Part shown: positions 8,336 through 17,983 of the stretch, in pieces
How positions within the stretch are numbered: the stretch's first letter is position 1
How the letters are laid out: every line of letters begins with the position of its first letter
Assembly: GCA_019912965.1 (NCBI GenBank)
Contig: JAIOHM010000213.1
Coordinates: 79,905-143,904 of the forward strand
Source of the DNA: Anaerolineae bacterium
Lineage (GTDB): Bacteria; Chloroflexota; Anaerolineae; Aggregatilineales; Phototrophicaceae
Direction of reading: 5' to 3'
Length of the DNA stretch: 64,000 nucleotides
The notes under the pieces: generated by a model
The model's database searches: none
What the model was told of the DNA's origin: nothing
Seen by the model: the letters and a program-made list of their open reading frames with translations, nothing else
Position numbers and translations under genes: made by a program

Positions 8336-10174
8336 ATGAATGAGCAGGCGTTGGGTCAGCTTCAGGATCAATTTAATGCCATCACCCACTATTTCCCCAA
8401 TGGTCTTATCGCTTTGGTGGATCGAGACTTACTCTGTACCTTTGCGGATGGCGAGGAGATGGCATCGCTGGGGTTGACCTCAGCAGGCGTTATCGGCAAA
8501 CCGCTGCAAACCATTCTGTTACCCGTAATCTATGCCCAATTGGAACAAGCTTTGCGAGCGGTGTTTGCCACAGGGGAGGCTCAATCGATAGAGGTTGTAT
8601 GGGCAAAACATCAGCAGGTGCATCAGGTGCTCATCAATCCCGTGGGAGATATCCGTCCAGTGAATAGTGTGGTGGTGATGATGCAAAATGTCACCGCTCA
8701 CAAACAGGTGGAACAACGCCTCCATTCCCGTGAACGGCATTACCGCCTGTTGGCTAGCAACTTACCCAATATCGGGGTGATGTTGTTTGACCGTGATTTA
8801 CGCTACAACCTGCTTGAGGGAGCTATCCTGGAGGAGGTGGGCTATACCAAGCCTATCGTCGAAGGCCGCTCGTTACATGAAGTATTGCCCCCTGAGGCGG
8901 TAGCAGAACTCGAACCCCATTACCGCGCAGCATTGGCAGGTGAAGAATCGTATTTCGAATTTCACTTGAACAGGCATATCTACATGGTACGGATTGTACC
9001 CTTGTACGAAGGCGAAACCATCACTGGGGGAATGGTAGTGATTGAGGATGTCACCGAAGCACGGGTGCAAGAAGGGATCTTGCGGGAAAGCGAGGAGAAG
9101 TTTCGGCAGTTTGCCGAAACCACCGATCATGTATTTTGGATTTTCAATCCAAAGACTGGGCGTTTGATTTACCTCAATCCTGCCTTTGAGATTATCTGGG
9201 GCATCTCTCGATTGACAATAGCGGGTAGTTTGGAACGCTGGCTGGACACCCTTCACCCCGAGGATCGTAGTGTCCTGGAAGCGACCATCCAACAGGCCGC
9301 AGCGGGCCACAATCAAGAGGATGTTGTGTATCGTATTCTGCGACCAGACGGGGATATGCGGTGGGTTGTCACACGCGCCTTTCCTGTTCGGGATAAGCAG
9401 GGAATGGTCTACCGAGTATTAGGCATTGCCAAAGATGTCACTCTGTTCCGAGAAGTCGAACAGGAACGTTTAGAACTGGTTCTAGAGAAAGAACGTACCC
9501 ATCTGTTGTCTGCCTTCATCCGTGATACCTCCCATGAACTGCGAACCCCCTTGACCATCATCGGCAGCAGTTTGTATATCCTCGCCAAATCCCCAGATGC
9601 CCAGAAAAGGCAGCAGAAAGTCGAGCAAATTGAAGCGCAAATCATGCAGATGAACAGGCTGATAAATCAGATGCAAGAAACGCTTCGTTTAGAGCGTGAA
9701 AAAACACCCCCATTCGAACCAATTGCAGTGAATGAATTGGTGGAGAACGTGTACAAGCAGATGGTCAATCACCTGCGGACAAAAACACTGTATGTGAATA
9801 CAAATCTGACTCCCAATTTACAGCTTGTTGCGGGTAACGCCGATCAACTTCAACAAGCAATTCGCAATATTGTAGAGAATGCCTGTGCTTTCACCCCAGA
9901 ACAGGGAGCGATCATGCTCCGCACCTACCAACAAGAACAAGAGATCGTTATCCGCGTTGAGGATACAGGGATTGGGATCCACCCGATTGACCTGCCGCAC
10001 ATTTTTGAACAGTTCTATAAAGCCGATGGCGCGCGTACCAATCGAACCAGCGGTGCGGGATTAGGGCTATCCATTGCGCGTCGCATTATTCAGCAGCATG
10101 GTGGCAGGATTGAGGTAACCAGTGAACTTGGAGTAGGCAGCATTTTTCAGGTGTTTTTGCCTGTGACGGTTTGA
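8336..10174 (+). CDS. PAS-domain sensor histidine kinase
   Basis: A 612-residue soluble sensor kinase. Three PAS-type modules span about residues 1-370: one at about 10-125, one at about 130-245, and a PAS-PAC at about 255-375 containing FRQFAETTDHVFWIF and WLDTLHPEDR. A HisKA with His400 in RDTSHELRTPLTII follows, then the ATP-binding core (NIVENACAFTPEQG, EDTGIGI, GAGLGLSIARRI). No membrane segments are present, so it senses a cytoplasmic signal; no heme-binding or flavin motif can be assigned by eye. GAGGGGGAG upstream supports the ATG. There is no output regulator in cis, and the stand-alone receivers at 2.6-3.9 kb are candidate partners. Confidence 0.93.
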   Translation: MNEQALGQLQDQFNAITHYFPNGLIALVDRDLLCTFADGEEMASLGLTSAGVIGKPLQTILLPVIYAQLEQALRAVFATGEAQSIEVVWAKHQQVHQVLINPVGDIRPVNSVVVMMQNVTAHKQVEQRLHSRERHYRLLASNLPNIGVMLFDRDLRYNLLEGAILEEVGYTKPIVEGRSLHEVLPPEAVAELEPHYRAALAGEESYFEFHLNRHIYMVRIVPLYEGETITGGMVVIEDVTEARVQEGILRESEEKFRQFAETTDHVFWIFNPKTGRLIYLNPAFEIIWGISRLTIAGSLERWLDTLHPEDRSVLEATIQQAAAGHNQEDVVYRILRPDGDMRWVVTRAFPVRDKQGMVYRVLGIAKDVTLFREVEQERLELVLEKERTHLLSAFIRDTSHELRTPLTIIGSSLYILAKSPDAQKRQQKVEQIEAQIMQMNRLINQMQETLRLEREKTPPFEPIAVNELVENVYKQMVNHLRTKTLYVNTNLTPNLQLVAGNADQLQQAIRNIVENACAFTPEQGAIMLRTYQQEQEIVIRVEDTGIGIHPIDLPHIFEQFYKADGARTNRTSGAGLGLSIARRIIQQHGGRIEVTSELGVGSIFQVFLPVTV

Positions 10175-10276
10175 GCTTGTTGTGACAAGTGTCATGAAAA
10201 AGGCATGACCCTCCTCTCTGCATTCCACTCTATACTGCTTCCATCTGCTCCTATCTGAGAAACTCAACAAAATCCT

Positions 10277-10693
10277 ATGCGTGTTCCAGACATCATGACC
10301 CGCAACCCCGTTACGATTCCATCTACCAGCACTGTCTGGCAAGCTCTCGAAGCAATGGAACGGGCAAGTTGCCATCATTTACCTGTGATGAGTCCCCAAA
10401 ATCATGTCGTGGGTGTTATTACTGCACGAGACTGCCGCCTTGCGCTTCGGATGCCCGATGTGGTGCGGGAGTATTGGCAGGAAGATGAATTAGCCAAACG
10501 ACTCTTGGTTCGAACGGTGATGACAACAGCACCAACCGTCACAACACCCGATACCAGTGCCAAAGCAGCAGCCCAGTCGATGCTGCACAACTATGTAAGC
10601 TGTTTGCCAGTGATGATTGGTGAAACACTGGTTGGTATTGTCACCATATCTGACATGCTCATAGCTTTTACCAGGATGCAGTCTGACGACTAG
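10277..10693 (+). CDS. CBS-domain pair protein
   Basis: A 138-residue protein made of two CBS motifs, which usually bind adenine nucleotides. The typical start DIMTRNP and the second VMTTAPTV are clear, with GVITARDCR and GIVTISDML at the ends of the motifs. It is closely similar to the CBS protein at 51272 in the core part of the window (shared CHHLPVM, DRDCR/ARDCR, DEELAKRL/EDELAKRL and SCLPVM), so they are paralogues. It is encoded 102 nt after the PAS kinase on the same strand, which suggests a role in that signalling group. Confidence 0.88.
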   Translation: MRVPDIMTRNPVTIPSTSTVWQALEAMERASCHHLPVMSPQNHVVGVITARDCRLALRMPDVVREYWQEDELAKRLLVRTVMTTAPTVTTPDTSAKAAAQSMLHNYVSCLPVMIGETLVGIVTISDMLIAFTRMQSDD

Positions 10694-10731
10694 GGTAGAC
10701 ATGCCAACACCGCTAGCAGAATATGTATGTC

Positions 10732-11005
10732 CTACTGGGGAATGGGGACGGCGGTGAGTTGCTGTTCAATAACCCGCAAGGCAACCCCAAGCGCATTCTC
10801 TTGACGGATACGCTCGCCGAAACGACGAGCGGCTGTCTGTAATGGCTCAGAGATGATCCGTCGTATTCCCGCAACCAGACGATTTTGGGTGAGCGACTTG
10901 AAGGGAATGGTGTCGCCGATGCCCAGTTTTTTGAACTGCGATCCCCGATATTGATTGTCGGCCAGAACAGAACTTAAGGCAAACCAATCATGCTGACAAG
11001 CTGCG
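10732..11005 (-). pseudogene. C-terminal fragment of a UGT-type glycosyltransferase
   Basis: A frame of about 90 codons without a start codon ends at the stop 10732-10734. It reads like the tail of UDP-glucosyltransferase-like enzymes: FKKLGIGDTIPFKSLT, then LVAGIRRIIS, then ARRFGERIRQENALG and VIEQQ. These stretches match the nucleotide-sugar-binding end of that family (L.VG..IP...L). Its upstream frame is cut by the stop of the oxidoreductase remnant at 11014, so the N-terminal about 300 residues are gone. It is probably what remains after the oxidoreductase sequence recombined in. Confidence 0.6.
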
Positions 11006-11013
11006 TTACGCTT

Positions 11014-11960
11014 TCAATCCTTATGTTCCACCGTAATCACAACGTTGCCTTTCTTGTGACCCTGATCGACATACCTGTGCGCCTCAACCATCTGGTCTAG
11101 CGGATAGGTTTGGTCAATGACAGGTCTTAGCCTCTCTTCTTCAACGAGGGCTTTGAGGAAATCCAACCCTTCACGCGCCATCTTCGGGAAACCATCGTCC
11201 ACTGAGACATACACCCCGTTCGGCGTTAAGGCTTTCTGGCTCAACTCTTTTGAAGCGAGTTCTCGACTTTTCTTTCGTCCGACTGCATCCAGAATCAAAT
11301 CATAGTGCGCGCCAGTGTTCAGAAAATCATCTTTGGTGTAATCAAGGCCTGTATCCGCCCCCAAAGATTTCACCAATTCCAGATTGGCGGTACTGCAAAC
11401 GCCGGTGACTTCTGCCCCAAAGTGCTTGGCAAGCTGCACCGCCGCAGTCCCGATTGCTCCCGAAGCGCCGTAAATCAGCACTTTTTGCCCGCGCTGAATA
11501 TTACCTTTTCTTAGAAAATGCAGGGCTAAAAGTCCGCCGTAAGGAATAGCGGCAGATTCCTCATAAGTCAGGTTGGACGGCTTTAATCCGATTACACCCT
11601 TCCTGGCAGACACACATACTCCGCATAGGCGCTAAAACGCAGCATGGTCGCGCCATAGACCTGATCGCCCTTTTGAAAGTATTTGACACCCTTGCCTGTG
11701 GCTTCGATCTCTCCTGCTACCACAAAGCCGAGAATGGGTTTTCTCGGTTTGGTAGTCCCCATGATAAGTCCAGCGATTAACCGCATTGGAGGCCACCACC
11801 GAAATTTGTAACGCCGCGTGATAGCGTCACTCGCGGTCGCGGATGTCGCGTAGATTTTGATCAGCACCTCATTCTGTTTGGGAACTGGTTTTGCCACCTC
11901 TTGAAGTTGCAGCACCTCTGGCGGTCCGAAGCGTGTGCAAATAATCGCTTTCATAAACAT
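11014..11960 (-). pseudogene. Frameshifted zinc-less quinone oxidoreductase / MDR alcohol dehydrogenase
   Basis: Two overlapping frames together make one about 310-residue NAD(P)H-dependent MDR oxidoreductase. Frame one (11592-11960) has the N-terminal GroES-like fold (MKAIICTRFGPPEVLQL, LGFVVAGEIEATG, GDQVYG). Frame two (11014-11613) has the Rossmann part (VLIYGASGAIGTAAVQLAK, LDYTKDDF, LRPVIDQTYPLDQMVEAH). The reading jumps frame near 11600, within AEYVCLP / ARKGVIGLKPSN. No catalytic zinc-ligand set is visible, as expected for quinone-reductase-like members. A single base change explains the break; a sequencing error cannot be excluded. The family reduces quinones or enones with NADPH. Confidence 0.8.
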
Positions 11961-12163
11961 CCCCCTTAAATTTATTTTGACCGATCTTCGACTCGTATAC
12001 GCTAAAAACCATCGTCAGGTTTCATTGTTTTGCCTTAAACTTGCTCAAACACCACCCTGCTCAATTGCTTCAGTATTTTTGATGCAGTTGCCCTACCCAA
12101 TATTCAATCGCTTCAAAACTGCTGTAATGCTCATGCTGATTAGGAAAAGGGTATGCACCACTT

Positions 12164-13051
12164 TTGGCTTACCGTTTAGGTGGAAGTTCATTCGTCGACT
12201 CATTCCTTTGGTATATTTTATTCACTAACTTATTTCGACTACTGGCCTTAAATCGTCTTGTTACATATGGCGTTCGTTGGTTAGGTATGGTTCGAGAAAC
12301 AAAGTTGTTTGCAGAGCAATATATTACTTTACTGTTTTGGATTATTTTACCGTTGGGGAGATTTGATATACTATGTAAGTCTATGATCTGGAATTATGCA
12401 CACATTTTCCTCAATACCTTGAAAGTAACTTTAGATCTGCTCACCTCAGATGGTTTTTCCAAATTACTGGGTGCAATACAATTGCGTATTCCATTTTTAA
12501 GCGTTCGTCCGGGTTTCTACGAAGTGCTGGAACAGCATGTTCGACTTGAACTGCTGGATGTCGGCGGGAAAAAAGCGGTGTATTACAAACAGCAGAAAGT
12601 GCGGTTTTTGCAGGACAATGTGATTGCTTATCAGGACAAGGCATGGGGAACAGGCAACATCTTCGCAGATTACAAATGCAGTCCGGGTGTTGCGGTTGAT
12701 CACTACCGGGAGGGACATCGTTATCGGGTGTTGATTTCATTGCGGGAAACCAAGAACCGAGGTGATATTGAGGAATTTCACATCCAGCGGACGATCTTGA
12801 ACGGTTTTACCCAGCCAAGTGAGGATTTGCAGACGGATGTTGACCACCGAACCTCCCATCTATCTGTGAGTATTGTGTTTCCGAAAAATCGTCCTCCAAA
12901 AGAGGCCAATCTAGTTGAGCAGAACACTACTCATTTCACTCTTTTGGATAAGGACTATACTCAAGTTTTGCCCGATGGTCGTACCCAAGTAACATGGAAA
13001 ACTGATCACCCTCGATTGTATGAATCCTATATCTTGGCATGGCGTTGGTGA
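12164..13051 (+). CDS. Unknown membrane-anchored protein, about 295 aa
   Basis: I do not recognise this protein. The start is a TTG at 12164 without a good binding site; the first ATG in frame is about 40 codons in, so the N-terminus may be shorter or eroded. Two or three hydrophobic segments occupy about residues 10-100 (SFLWYILFTNLFRLLAL, YITLLFWIILPLG). A soluble, beta-rich C-terminal domain of about 190 residues follows (GKKAVYYKQQKVRFLQDN, RYRVLISLRETK, TSHLSVSIVFPK, DGRTQVTWKTDHPRLYE). It lies upstream of the XRE regulator at 13251, which may control it. Confidence 0.5.
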   Translation: MAYRLGGSSFVDSFLWYILFTNLFRLLALNRLVTYGVRWLGMVRETKLFAEQYITLLFWIILPLGRFDILCKSMIWNYAHIFLNTLKVTLDLLTSDGFSKLLGAIQLRIPFLSVRPGFYEVLEQHVRLELLDVGGKKAVYYKQQKVRFLQDNVIAYQDKAWGTGNIFADYKCSPGVAVDHYREGHRYRVLISLRETKNRGDIEEFHIQRTILNGFTQPSEDLQTDVDHRTSHLSVSIVFPKNRPPKEANLVEQNTTHFTLLDKDYTQVLPDGRTQVTWKTDHPRLYESYILAWRW

Positions 13052-13250
13052 GAGGGGATGGCGGCTGTACTCAGAGCCGCCTCCCACACGATCTTAGGTG
13101 CCACCGCCGCCGTTGAACATCGCCGTCTTCCTTTCTCATGGCTGATTAAACGAGGGATGGATGTGGGGTAATTCGAGTTACACAATAGACATCAATGTTT
13201 CCACACAATAGACAGTATATAACCCAATTCCTAGAATCACAATAGGTTGT

Positions 13251-13604
13251 ATGCGTTTTTGGGATATTTATCAGTTGGACAAAACAGTACTGGGCGAGCG
13301 GATACGAATTGCACGGGAACGCCGCGGGCTTTCCCAAGAGGAGTTTGCTGCGCGTATTTCCCGCGACCAACGGGCGGTATCTGAATATGAACATGGCAAG
13401 CGACGGATTTCGGTGAACGAACTGCCGCTGTTTGCAGTGGTACTCGATGTACCCCTGATGTATTTCTTTGAAGGCGATATTGTGTTGGATGATGTTGATA
13501 ACGCGGTTTTGGATGAATTGCGGCGTCTGCCTAACTCGGCTGCCAAGCGTTCTGCGCTGGAACTGATGCGTGTGTTACGGGGTGCATTGGAACAACAGCG
13601 CTAG
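13251..13604 (+). CDS. XRE-family transcriptional regulator
   Basis: A 117-residue DNA-binding protein with a lambda-repressor-type helix-turn-helix at about residues 15-70: GERIRIARERRGLSQEEFA, then SRDQRAVSEYEHGKR, then LPLFAVVLDVPLMYFFEG. A short C-terminal helical tail (LDELRRLPNSAAKRSALELM) probably dimerises. No metallopeptidase partner lies directly beside it; the closest ImmA/IrrE-type genes are at 17984 and 35768. Its target is unknown, though the unknown genes at 12164 and 13733 flank it on the same strand. Confidence 0.88.
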   Translation: MRFWDIYQLDKTVLGERIRIARERRGLSQEEFAARISRDQRAVSEYEHGKRRISVNELPLFAVVLDVPLMYFFEGDIVLDDVDNAVLDELRRLPNSAAKRSALELMRVLRGALEQQR

Positions 13605-13732
13605 TGATGCTAACTGCAATTTGCCTCGCTGTTTAATAAATATTACTGAGAACTATCTCCAAGTTGACTGCATTGATCGTGATATGGTACAGGCTATAAG
13701 CAGGGAAGTGAAATCACACTTATCCTGCATTT

Positions 13733-14263
13733 ATGGGAAAAGAACACGATAAGCATCCATCGTCTTTTATGCTTGAGGATGTTGTAGCCATTGCCAAGTC
13801 GATAATTTTAGAGCATGGTTGGCACGCTCCCACACTCATTATTGAAGGCAATCGCAAAAGTGTCATCATGCAGTTAGTCAATATTGAAAGCACACATGAG
13901 GGACGAGTGCAGCAAATGTATATGGCGGGTAGAGTTGTCGGTGAAACCGGACAACTTGGCACACTCAAGCAGGTGTTTTTCGTCTCTGAAGGCTGGATGA
14001 GTCTGGGGGATGGAGATAATGCGCCAGAGATGCCTCCCTCGCAGGATCCACAACGCAAAGAAGTATTGTTTGTATCCAGCCTGCAAGCCCAGACTCAGAA
14101 AGGGCAACTGGCGTTATTTGAGATGATCCGTGATGACCAAGCAAAGCTGGTGGAACTCAGTCCTATTCAGCAAGGAGACGAAGTACAACTACGGGTCAGT
14201 AGTCCATTGCTCACGGCTTTTGTACAGGGATTTCGGCTGGGGAGGGTGTGGAATATAAACTGA
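13733..14263 (+). CDS. Hypothetical protein, 176 aa
   Basis: I do not recognise this protein. It is soluble, without signal peptide or membrane segment, and mixed alpha/beta in appearance. An N-terminal helix (EDVVAIAKSIILEHG) is followed by alternating strands (APTLIIEGNRKSVIMQLVNI, KQVFFVSEGWMSL, KEVLFVSSLQAQ). The central Gly/Asp/Pro loop (GDGDNAPEMPPSQDP) is probably exposed. It follows the XRE regulator by 128 nt on the same strand. Confidence 0.55.
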   Translation: MGKEHDKHPSSFMLEDVVAIAKSIILEHGWHAPTLIIEGNRKSVIMQLVNIESTHEGRVQQMYMAGRVVGETGQLGTLKQVFFVSEGWMSLGDGDNAPEMPPSQDPQRKEVLFVSSLQAQTQKGQLALFEMIRDDQAKLVELSPIQQGDEVQLRVSSPLLTAFVQGFRLGRVWNIN

Positions 14264-14473
14264 CTCAAAATAAGGATAACCAGATTCTCTGAAATCATCT
14301 CGCACCAATTTAGCCTCTGCGACCTGCTTTTGAGCAGCTTTTGTTTGTCATGATCTCCTGATATATTGATACTCTAGGCACTTCTCGAATTTGATAAGGT
14401 ATGCACTCTTCCGCAATCTTTGGAGGATGCAATGAGCACCAATTATGTCCTAATATATCAAGGAGGCAAATAC

Positions 14474-14701
14474 CTACACAGATTTGGTTTCATATGTTTC
14501 CATGACAGCGGAAATGTCTTCTTGACATACTTCCCAATGAGTTGCACTGCTTTCTAAATCCGCCAAATCTGTGAGCAAAAGTTCGACAGCTAACGGATTT
14601 AGACTTGGAAGTATATCCATAATACGTGCCACATGATCGTAAATAGCTTGGATTTTATCGCTATGTGTCATCTCTGGGTATAAGGGATGGTATGTTGACA
14701 T
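14474..14701 (-). CDS. Small protein at the end of the HerA-NurA operon, 75 aa
   Basis: I do not recognise this protein. A longer frame runs to 14803 inside the HerA gene, but an ATG at 14701 follows GGAGG at the right distance, so that start is chosen. The protein is acidic and helical (SDKIQAIYDHVARIMDILPSL, VELLLTDLADLESS), with a C-terminal ISAVMETYE. It is the last of seven genes, 25 nt after the HerA stop. It could be an adaptor or an inhibitor of the effector, which is inference. Confidence 0.55.
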   Translation of the reverse strand: MSTYHPLYPEMTHSDKIQAIYDHVARIMDILPSLNPLAVELLLTDLADLESSATHWEVCQEDISAVMETYETKSV

Positions 14702-14726
14702 TAGATATTCCTCCAAAGTCCAAACT

Positions 14727-16646
14727 TCACTCAGTATAATGACGATGCGAAGCAGCCGGACGAATACGAACAATAATTGGATGAGGGAATTGACTTGAAA
14801 CAATCACTGCTCGCCCCCGCCCCAAAGTGGGTACATCGTCCCAAATGGCTTCATTGATCGAACCAGTCGCTCCCTTCAATACCCGCAAATTCTGAGCGCC
14901 TGTTGTTTGGTGGATTATCTTGTTATTTGCCAATTCAAAAAGTTCGGAAGGAAGATGTTCAGGCGACTGCGTGACGAAGTGCAGAGCTAACCAGCGTTTG
15001 CGGCCTCGCCGTGCGATCCGTCGAAGCTGATCTAAGGTCTGCTCCATTTTGTCCTGCTTTTCACGGGAGATGAAACCGTGTGCTTCCTCAATTGTGATAA
15101 AAACCTTCCGCTTGTTTTGTTGATCTTCGGGGAGGTGCATCTTATAGTGATACATCCGCGCAAGTAAATCAGCGATCACAATATTTACAATCTGTTGACT
15201 GTCGGCATCAGACATATCAATGACTGTCAACTTACCGGGGGTGCTAAGGTCATCCATATTTAGCGGGCGAGCGTCTTCTCGATCAAATATGCCAATCATT
15301 TTTAGCTCTTTCAGTTTGTTGAGGAGAGCGTTATATGACTGCACATCTTGGGGACTTTCAATCAGCGGCTTAAGATGCTTAAGATTATGTTTCTTGAAAT
15401 AAGGCTCCCAAGCTTCCTCAACAGGTTCAGAGTCATCGGAACTGCCTTCAGGATTCCATGCAAATTCTGGCCTTCTTTGATCTATATGCTTGCCCTTTTT
15501 ACTAGTTTCTGTCTTTTGTTTGGCAGCTTCCTTTTTTGCCGTCCTATAATATCTAAGCTCCTCAGACAAAATAGAAATCAGCAAGGGAAGTTTTACACCC
15601 GGATGCCCACCTCCTACATCCCAGTGATCGCTCGTGTCCTCCTCCGCGCTATTCTGTTTTTCTGACCCCAGACTATCAATTGCCTGTTGGTAAAGAAAAG
15701 TGAAACGCATCTGTTGCGTAGTATTCATCTCAGTTATTTCTGCGATAAGTTCAGGCGGTAATGAGTCAAATGGGACTGAGAAAGGAGTCGCATCCTTACG
15801 GGCGGAGGTTGCATTTGGTGGGCGGTAGACAGAGAGGTTCTTTACGCCTTCGGCCTTCCGCTTAAATGCACCAAGCTGGTCATCAATGTTGTCCTGAGAA
15901 GATTTCTTGTCCATAAGAATATATTCACCTTCAGGATCAATAACAATCTGTGCGTAGCCCGCCTGCAACGTTTCCTCGATGAAGACTTGATTGGTGTTTG
16001 ACTTTCCACTGCCGATTGTTCCTACAGTAAGCCAGTTACGGGGCATTACCCCTTTGTCATTACCATTAATGCGTACAAAAACATTCTCGTAGCTATCGAG
16101 TAAGCCCAAGAGAATGTTGCCGTGTAACTTCAACATTTCCTCCATCATCTCTGTGTTATACGGCTTTACTGGCGACGCAGGATGAGGACGACTTCTCAGA
16201 CCCACAAGTGTGCCATCTATTTCTTCACCCAGAATCTCTATCTGAATCCAGCCATGATATTCTGGCAAGGTGAGCATTTTGCCCTTGCCTTGGTTCAAAA
16301 TAATAAACTGCACAGGTGTAGAGTCTCGCTTCAATGCGTCCGGCGTGTAAAATGGCCCTTCAATGATTCGACCAGTATAGAAACGATCATCCTTCAGGCT
16401 GTACACGGACACATATAAGCCGCGACGGATCTGTGTTAGGTCTTCAAAATGAACTAATGCCTCAACGACATTGCTTTTGGCAGTATTTGGATCAAAGTGA
16501 ATAAATGCAATAGCGCCTTGCCCTTCGGCGGCAAGCGCCTGAAACGCCTCGTCGTCTTGCATAGCTTCTAGCTCATTGATGCCGTTTTCAACATTTGCAA
16601 TTTCTGGCTGGTATCCAATTTTTCGGCCATTGTCTTGTAAGCTCAT
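14727..16646 (-). CDS. herA: HerA-like DNA-translocating ATPase (DUF87)
   Basis: A 639-residue FtsK/HerA-clade P-loop ATPase. Such enzymes form hexamers that pump DNA and usually work with NurA. A beta-barrel N-terminal HAS-like region (about 45-160) precedes Walker A GTIGSGKSN (residues 209-217). Walker B is VFITIEEAHGF (about 515-525, with paired Glu), followed by the arginine-rich LRRIARRGRKRW and sensor HFVTQSPEHLP, as in HerA. A charged insert of about 60 residues with Lys/Glu/Asp lies at about 375-440 and is not part of the usual core. Start ATG 16646 is 14 nt after the NurA-like gene. The pairing strongly supports joint function. Confidence 0.9.
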   Translation of the reverse strand: MSLQDNGRKIGYQPEIANVENGINELEAMQDDEAFQALAAEGQGAIAFIHFDPNTAKSNVVEALVHFEDLTQIRRGLYVSVYSLKDDRFYTGRIIEGPFYTPDALKRDSTPVQFIILNQGKGKMLTLPEYHGWIQIEILGEEIDGTLVGLRSRPHPASPVKPYNTEMMEEMLKLHGNILLGLLDSYENVFVRINGNDKGVMPRNWLTVGTIGSGKSNTNQVFIEETLQAGYAQIVIDPEGEYILMDKKSSQDNIDDQLGAFKRKAEGVKNLSVYRPPNATSARKDATPFSVPFDSLPPELIAEITEMNTTQQMRFTFLYQQAIDSLGSEKQNSAEEDTSDHWDVGGGHPGVKLPLLISILSEELRYYRTAKKEAAKQKTETSKKGKHIDQRRPEFAWNPEGSSDDSEPVEEAWEPYFKKHNLKHLKPLIESPQDVQSYNALLNKLKELKMIGIFDREDARPLNMDDLSTPGKLTVIDMSDADSQQIVNIVIADLLARMYHYKMHLPEDQQNKRKVFITIEEAHGFISREKQDKMEQTLDQLRRIARRGRKRWLALHFVTQSPEHLPSELFELANNKIIHQTTGAQNLRVLKGATGSINEAIWDDVPTLGRGRAVIVSSQFPHPIIVRIRPAASHRHYTE

Positions 16647-16660
16647 CTTAGGTTTACCTC

Positions 16661-17875
16661 CTAATCTCGTGTGGTACGTTCAGATTGATAGACACCGCTA
16701 CCACCAGCGGCATATGAAAATTCGGCATTCATAAAATTGGTATACTCACTTGCTTTAAACGCCCCGGAACAATATTGATCCGCAAGATCAATGAGTAGGG
16801 GAAAACCTCGTGCTCCGGTGTTAGATGCGTCTGCAAGCAGAATGTGGACTGCCTCGTGTAATTGGTCTGCATTGCAGTAAAAAATATATGGCGGGCTGAG
16901 TGGATGTGCGCGTAATACCCCCTGCACCACTTTAGAGCCATACTTCTGCTGAAAGTCTTTGAACACTCTAATTTGACTGCGATTGCCATATTGTGGGATA
17001 GGGGTATTCGTATAATTCGCGTTGTCCAAAAAATCTTCTAGCAACTCGTCACCTGTCCTGACAACAATGTACTCACCCGGATTGAGCGCCAAACCTAGCA
17101 TTTTTAAATCCCGGTACGCAGTGCTGTTGGAGATAATGCAGGCATAGTTACCAGTTTCAATCATCCTTGCGATGAGTTCTAAGCAGGTTTGCATCGTATT
17201 GGCTTTACCAGAGCCACTCAGCATCTCATGAGGGAATATCGGGCCTTGAATGAGTTTGAAATATTCCGGCGGGCTATCTAGCAAAACCTGTCGCTCCTTG
17301 TAGGTCATGAGGGCATAGAGAAATAAGTTTGGTAATTTCTGTGGTAGCGATTTACCTCGTGATTTAATTGCTCTTACAATATCCCGAACATCGGGATTGT
17401 TTGGTAACTCTTTTCCCCAATAAACGAGGTCTGAAACAATCTGTCCGGTACTGCCACGATAGCCAACTTTTGAGACAGCAATTTGTGCGCCGACTAAACT
17501 TAGTGACTCATATTTGGCGAGTGTTCCGTCAGCAGCGACGACTTTCCCCGTAAATAGCCGCTTTTGTTTAAGAAGCTCAATGTATCTTTGGTCAGCGCAT
17601 TTCCAATCGAGAAGTGTGCCGTCTTGAACCAACTCAGGGAAGTATATTTCCCGTAGCTCATGACGGAGTTGTTGATCGGATGCAACTACCCGGCCAATGA
17701 TATTTCGGGTCTTGGTTGGCATTGTCTGATAGTAGTGTCCGGGGTCATGCCAGTGCGATGAGTCTACTATCACGTCGAAATCTACCGTTTGGGCAAATGC
17801 CTCATCTACTTCAGGCATATCATCCGGGATTTCCGAATAAGCAGTATTATCACCGTTGATAGTGTTGCTAAACAT
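16661..17875 (-). CDS. nurA: NurA-like 5'-3' nuclease
   Basis: A 404-residue protein with the NurA pattern. The RNase H-like first strand with the catalytic Asp is in FDVIVDSSHW (Asp34/Asp38). The C-terminal block typical of NurA is near residue 365 (IFYCNADQLHEAVHILL, then GARGFPLLIDLADQYC, with a second Asp). NurA resects DNA ends together with HerA, cutting 5'-3'. It sits directly upstream of the HerA gene with 14 nt between, the classic arrangement. The middle part (VSDLVYWGKELPNNPD, FPHEMLSGSGKANTMQTC) is family-divergent. The 108-nt gap to the metallopeptidase upstream may hold its own promoter. Identity is good but by eye. Confidence 0.75.
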   Translation of the reverse strand: MFSNTINGDNTAYSEIPDDMPEVDEAFAQTVDFDVIVDSSHWHDPGHYYQTMPTKTRNIIGRVVASDQQLRHELREIYFPELVQDGTLLDWKCADQRYIELLKQKRLFTGKVVAADGTLAKYESLSLVGAQIAVSKVGYRGSTGQIVSDLVYWGKELPNNPDVRDIVRAIKSRGKSLPQKLPNLFLYALMTYKERQVLLDSPPEYFKLIQGPIFPHEMLSGSGKANTMQTCLELIARMIETGNYACIISNSTAYRDLKMLGLALNPGEYIVVRTGDELLEDFLDNANYTNTPIPQYGNRSQIRVFKDFQQKYGSKVVQGVLRAHPLSPPYIFYCNADQLHEAVHILLADASNTGARGFPLLIDLADQYCSGAFKASEYTNFMNAEFSYAAGGSGVYQSERTTRD

Positions 17876-17983
17876 TGCTGTTCCTTTAGCGACGCAAAAC
17901 CTTAACTAACTGGATAGAAGCTGAAGCGACTATGTGATTTGCTGTTCTATCTAGTTATACGACGCTGCGATGCAGTTTTCGCA

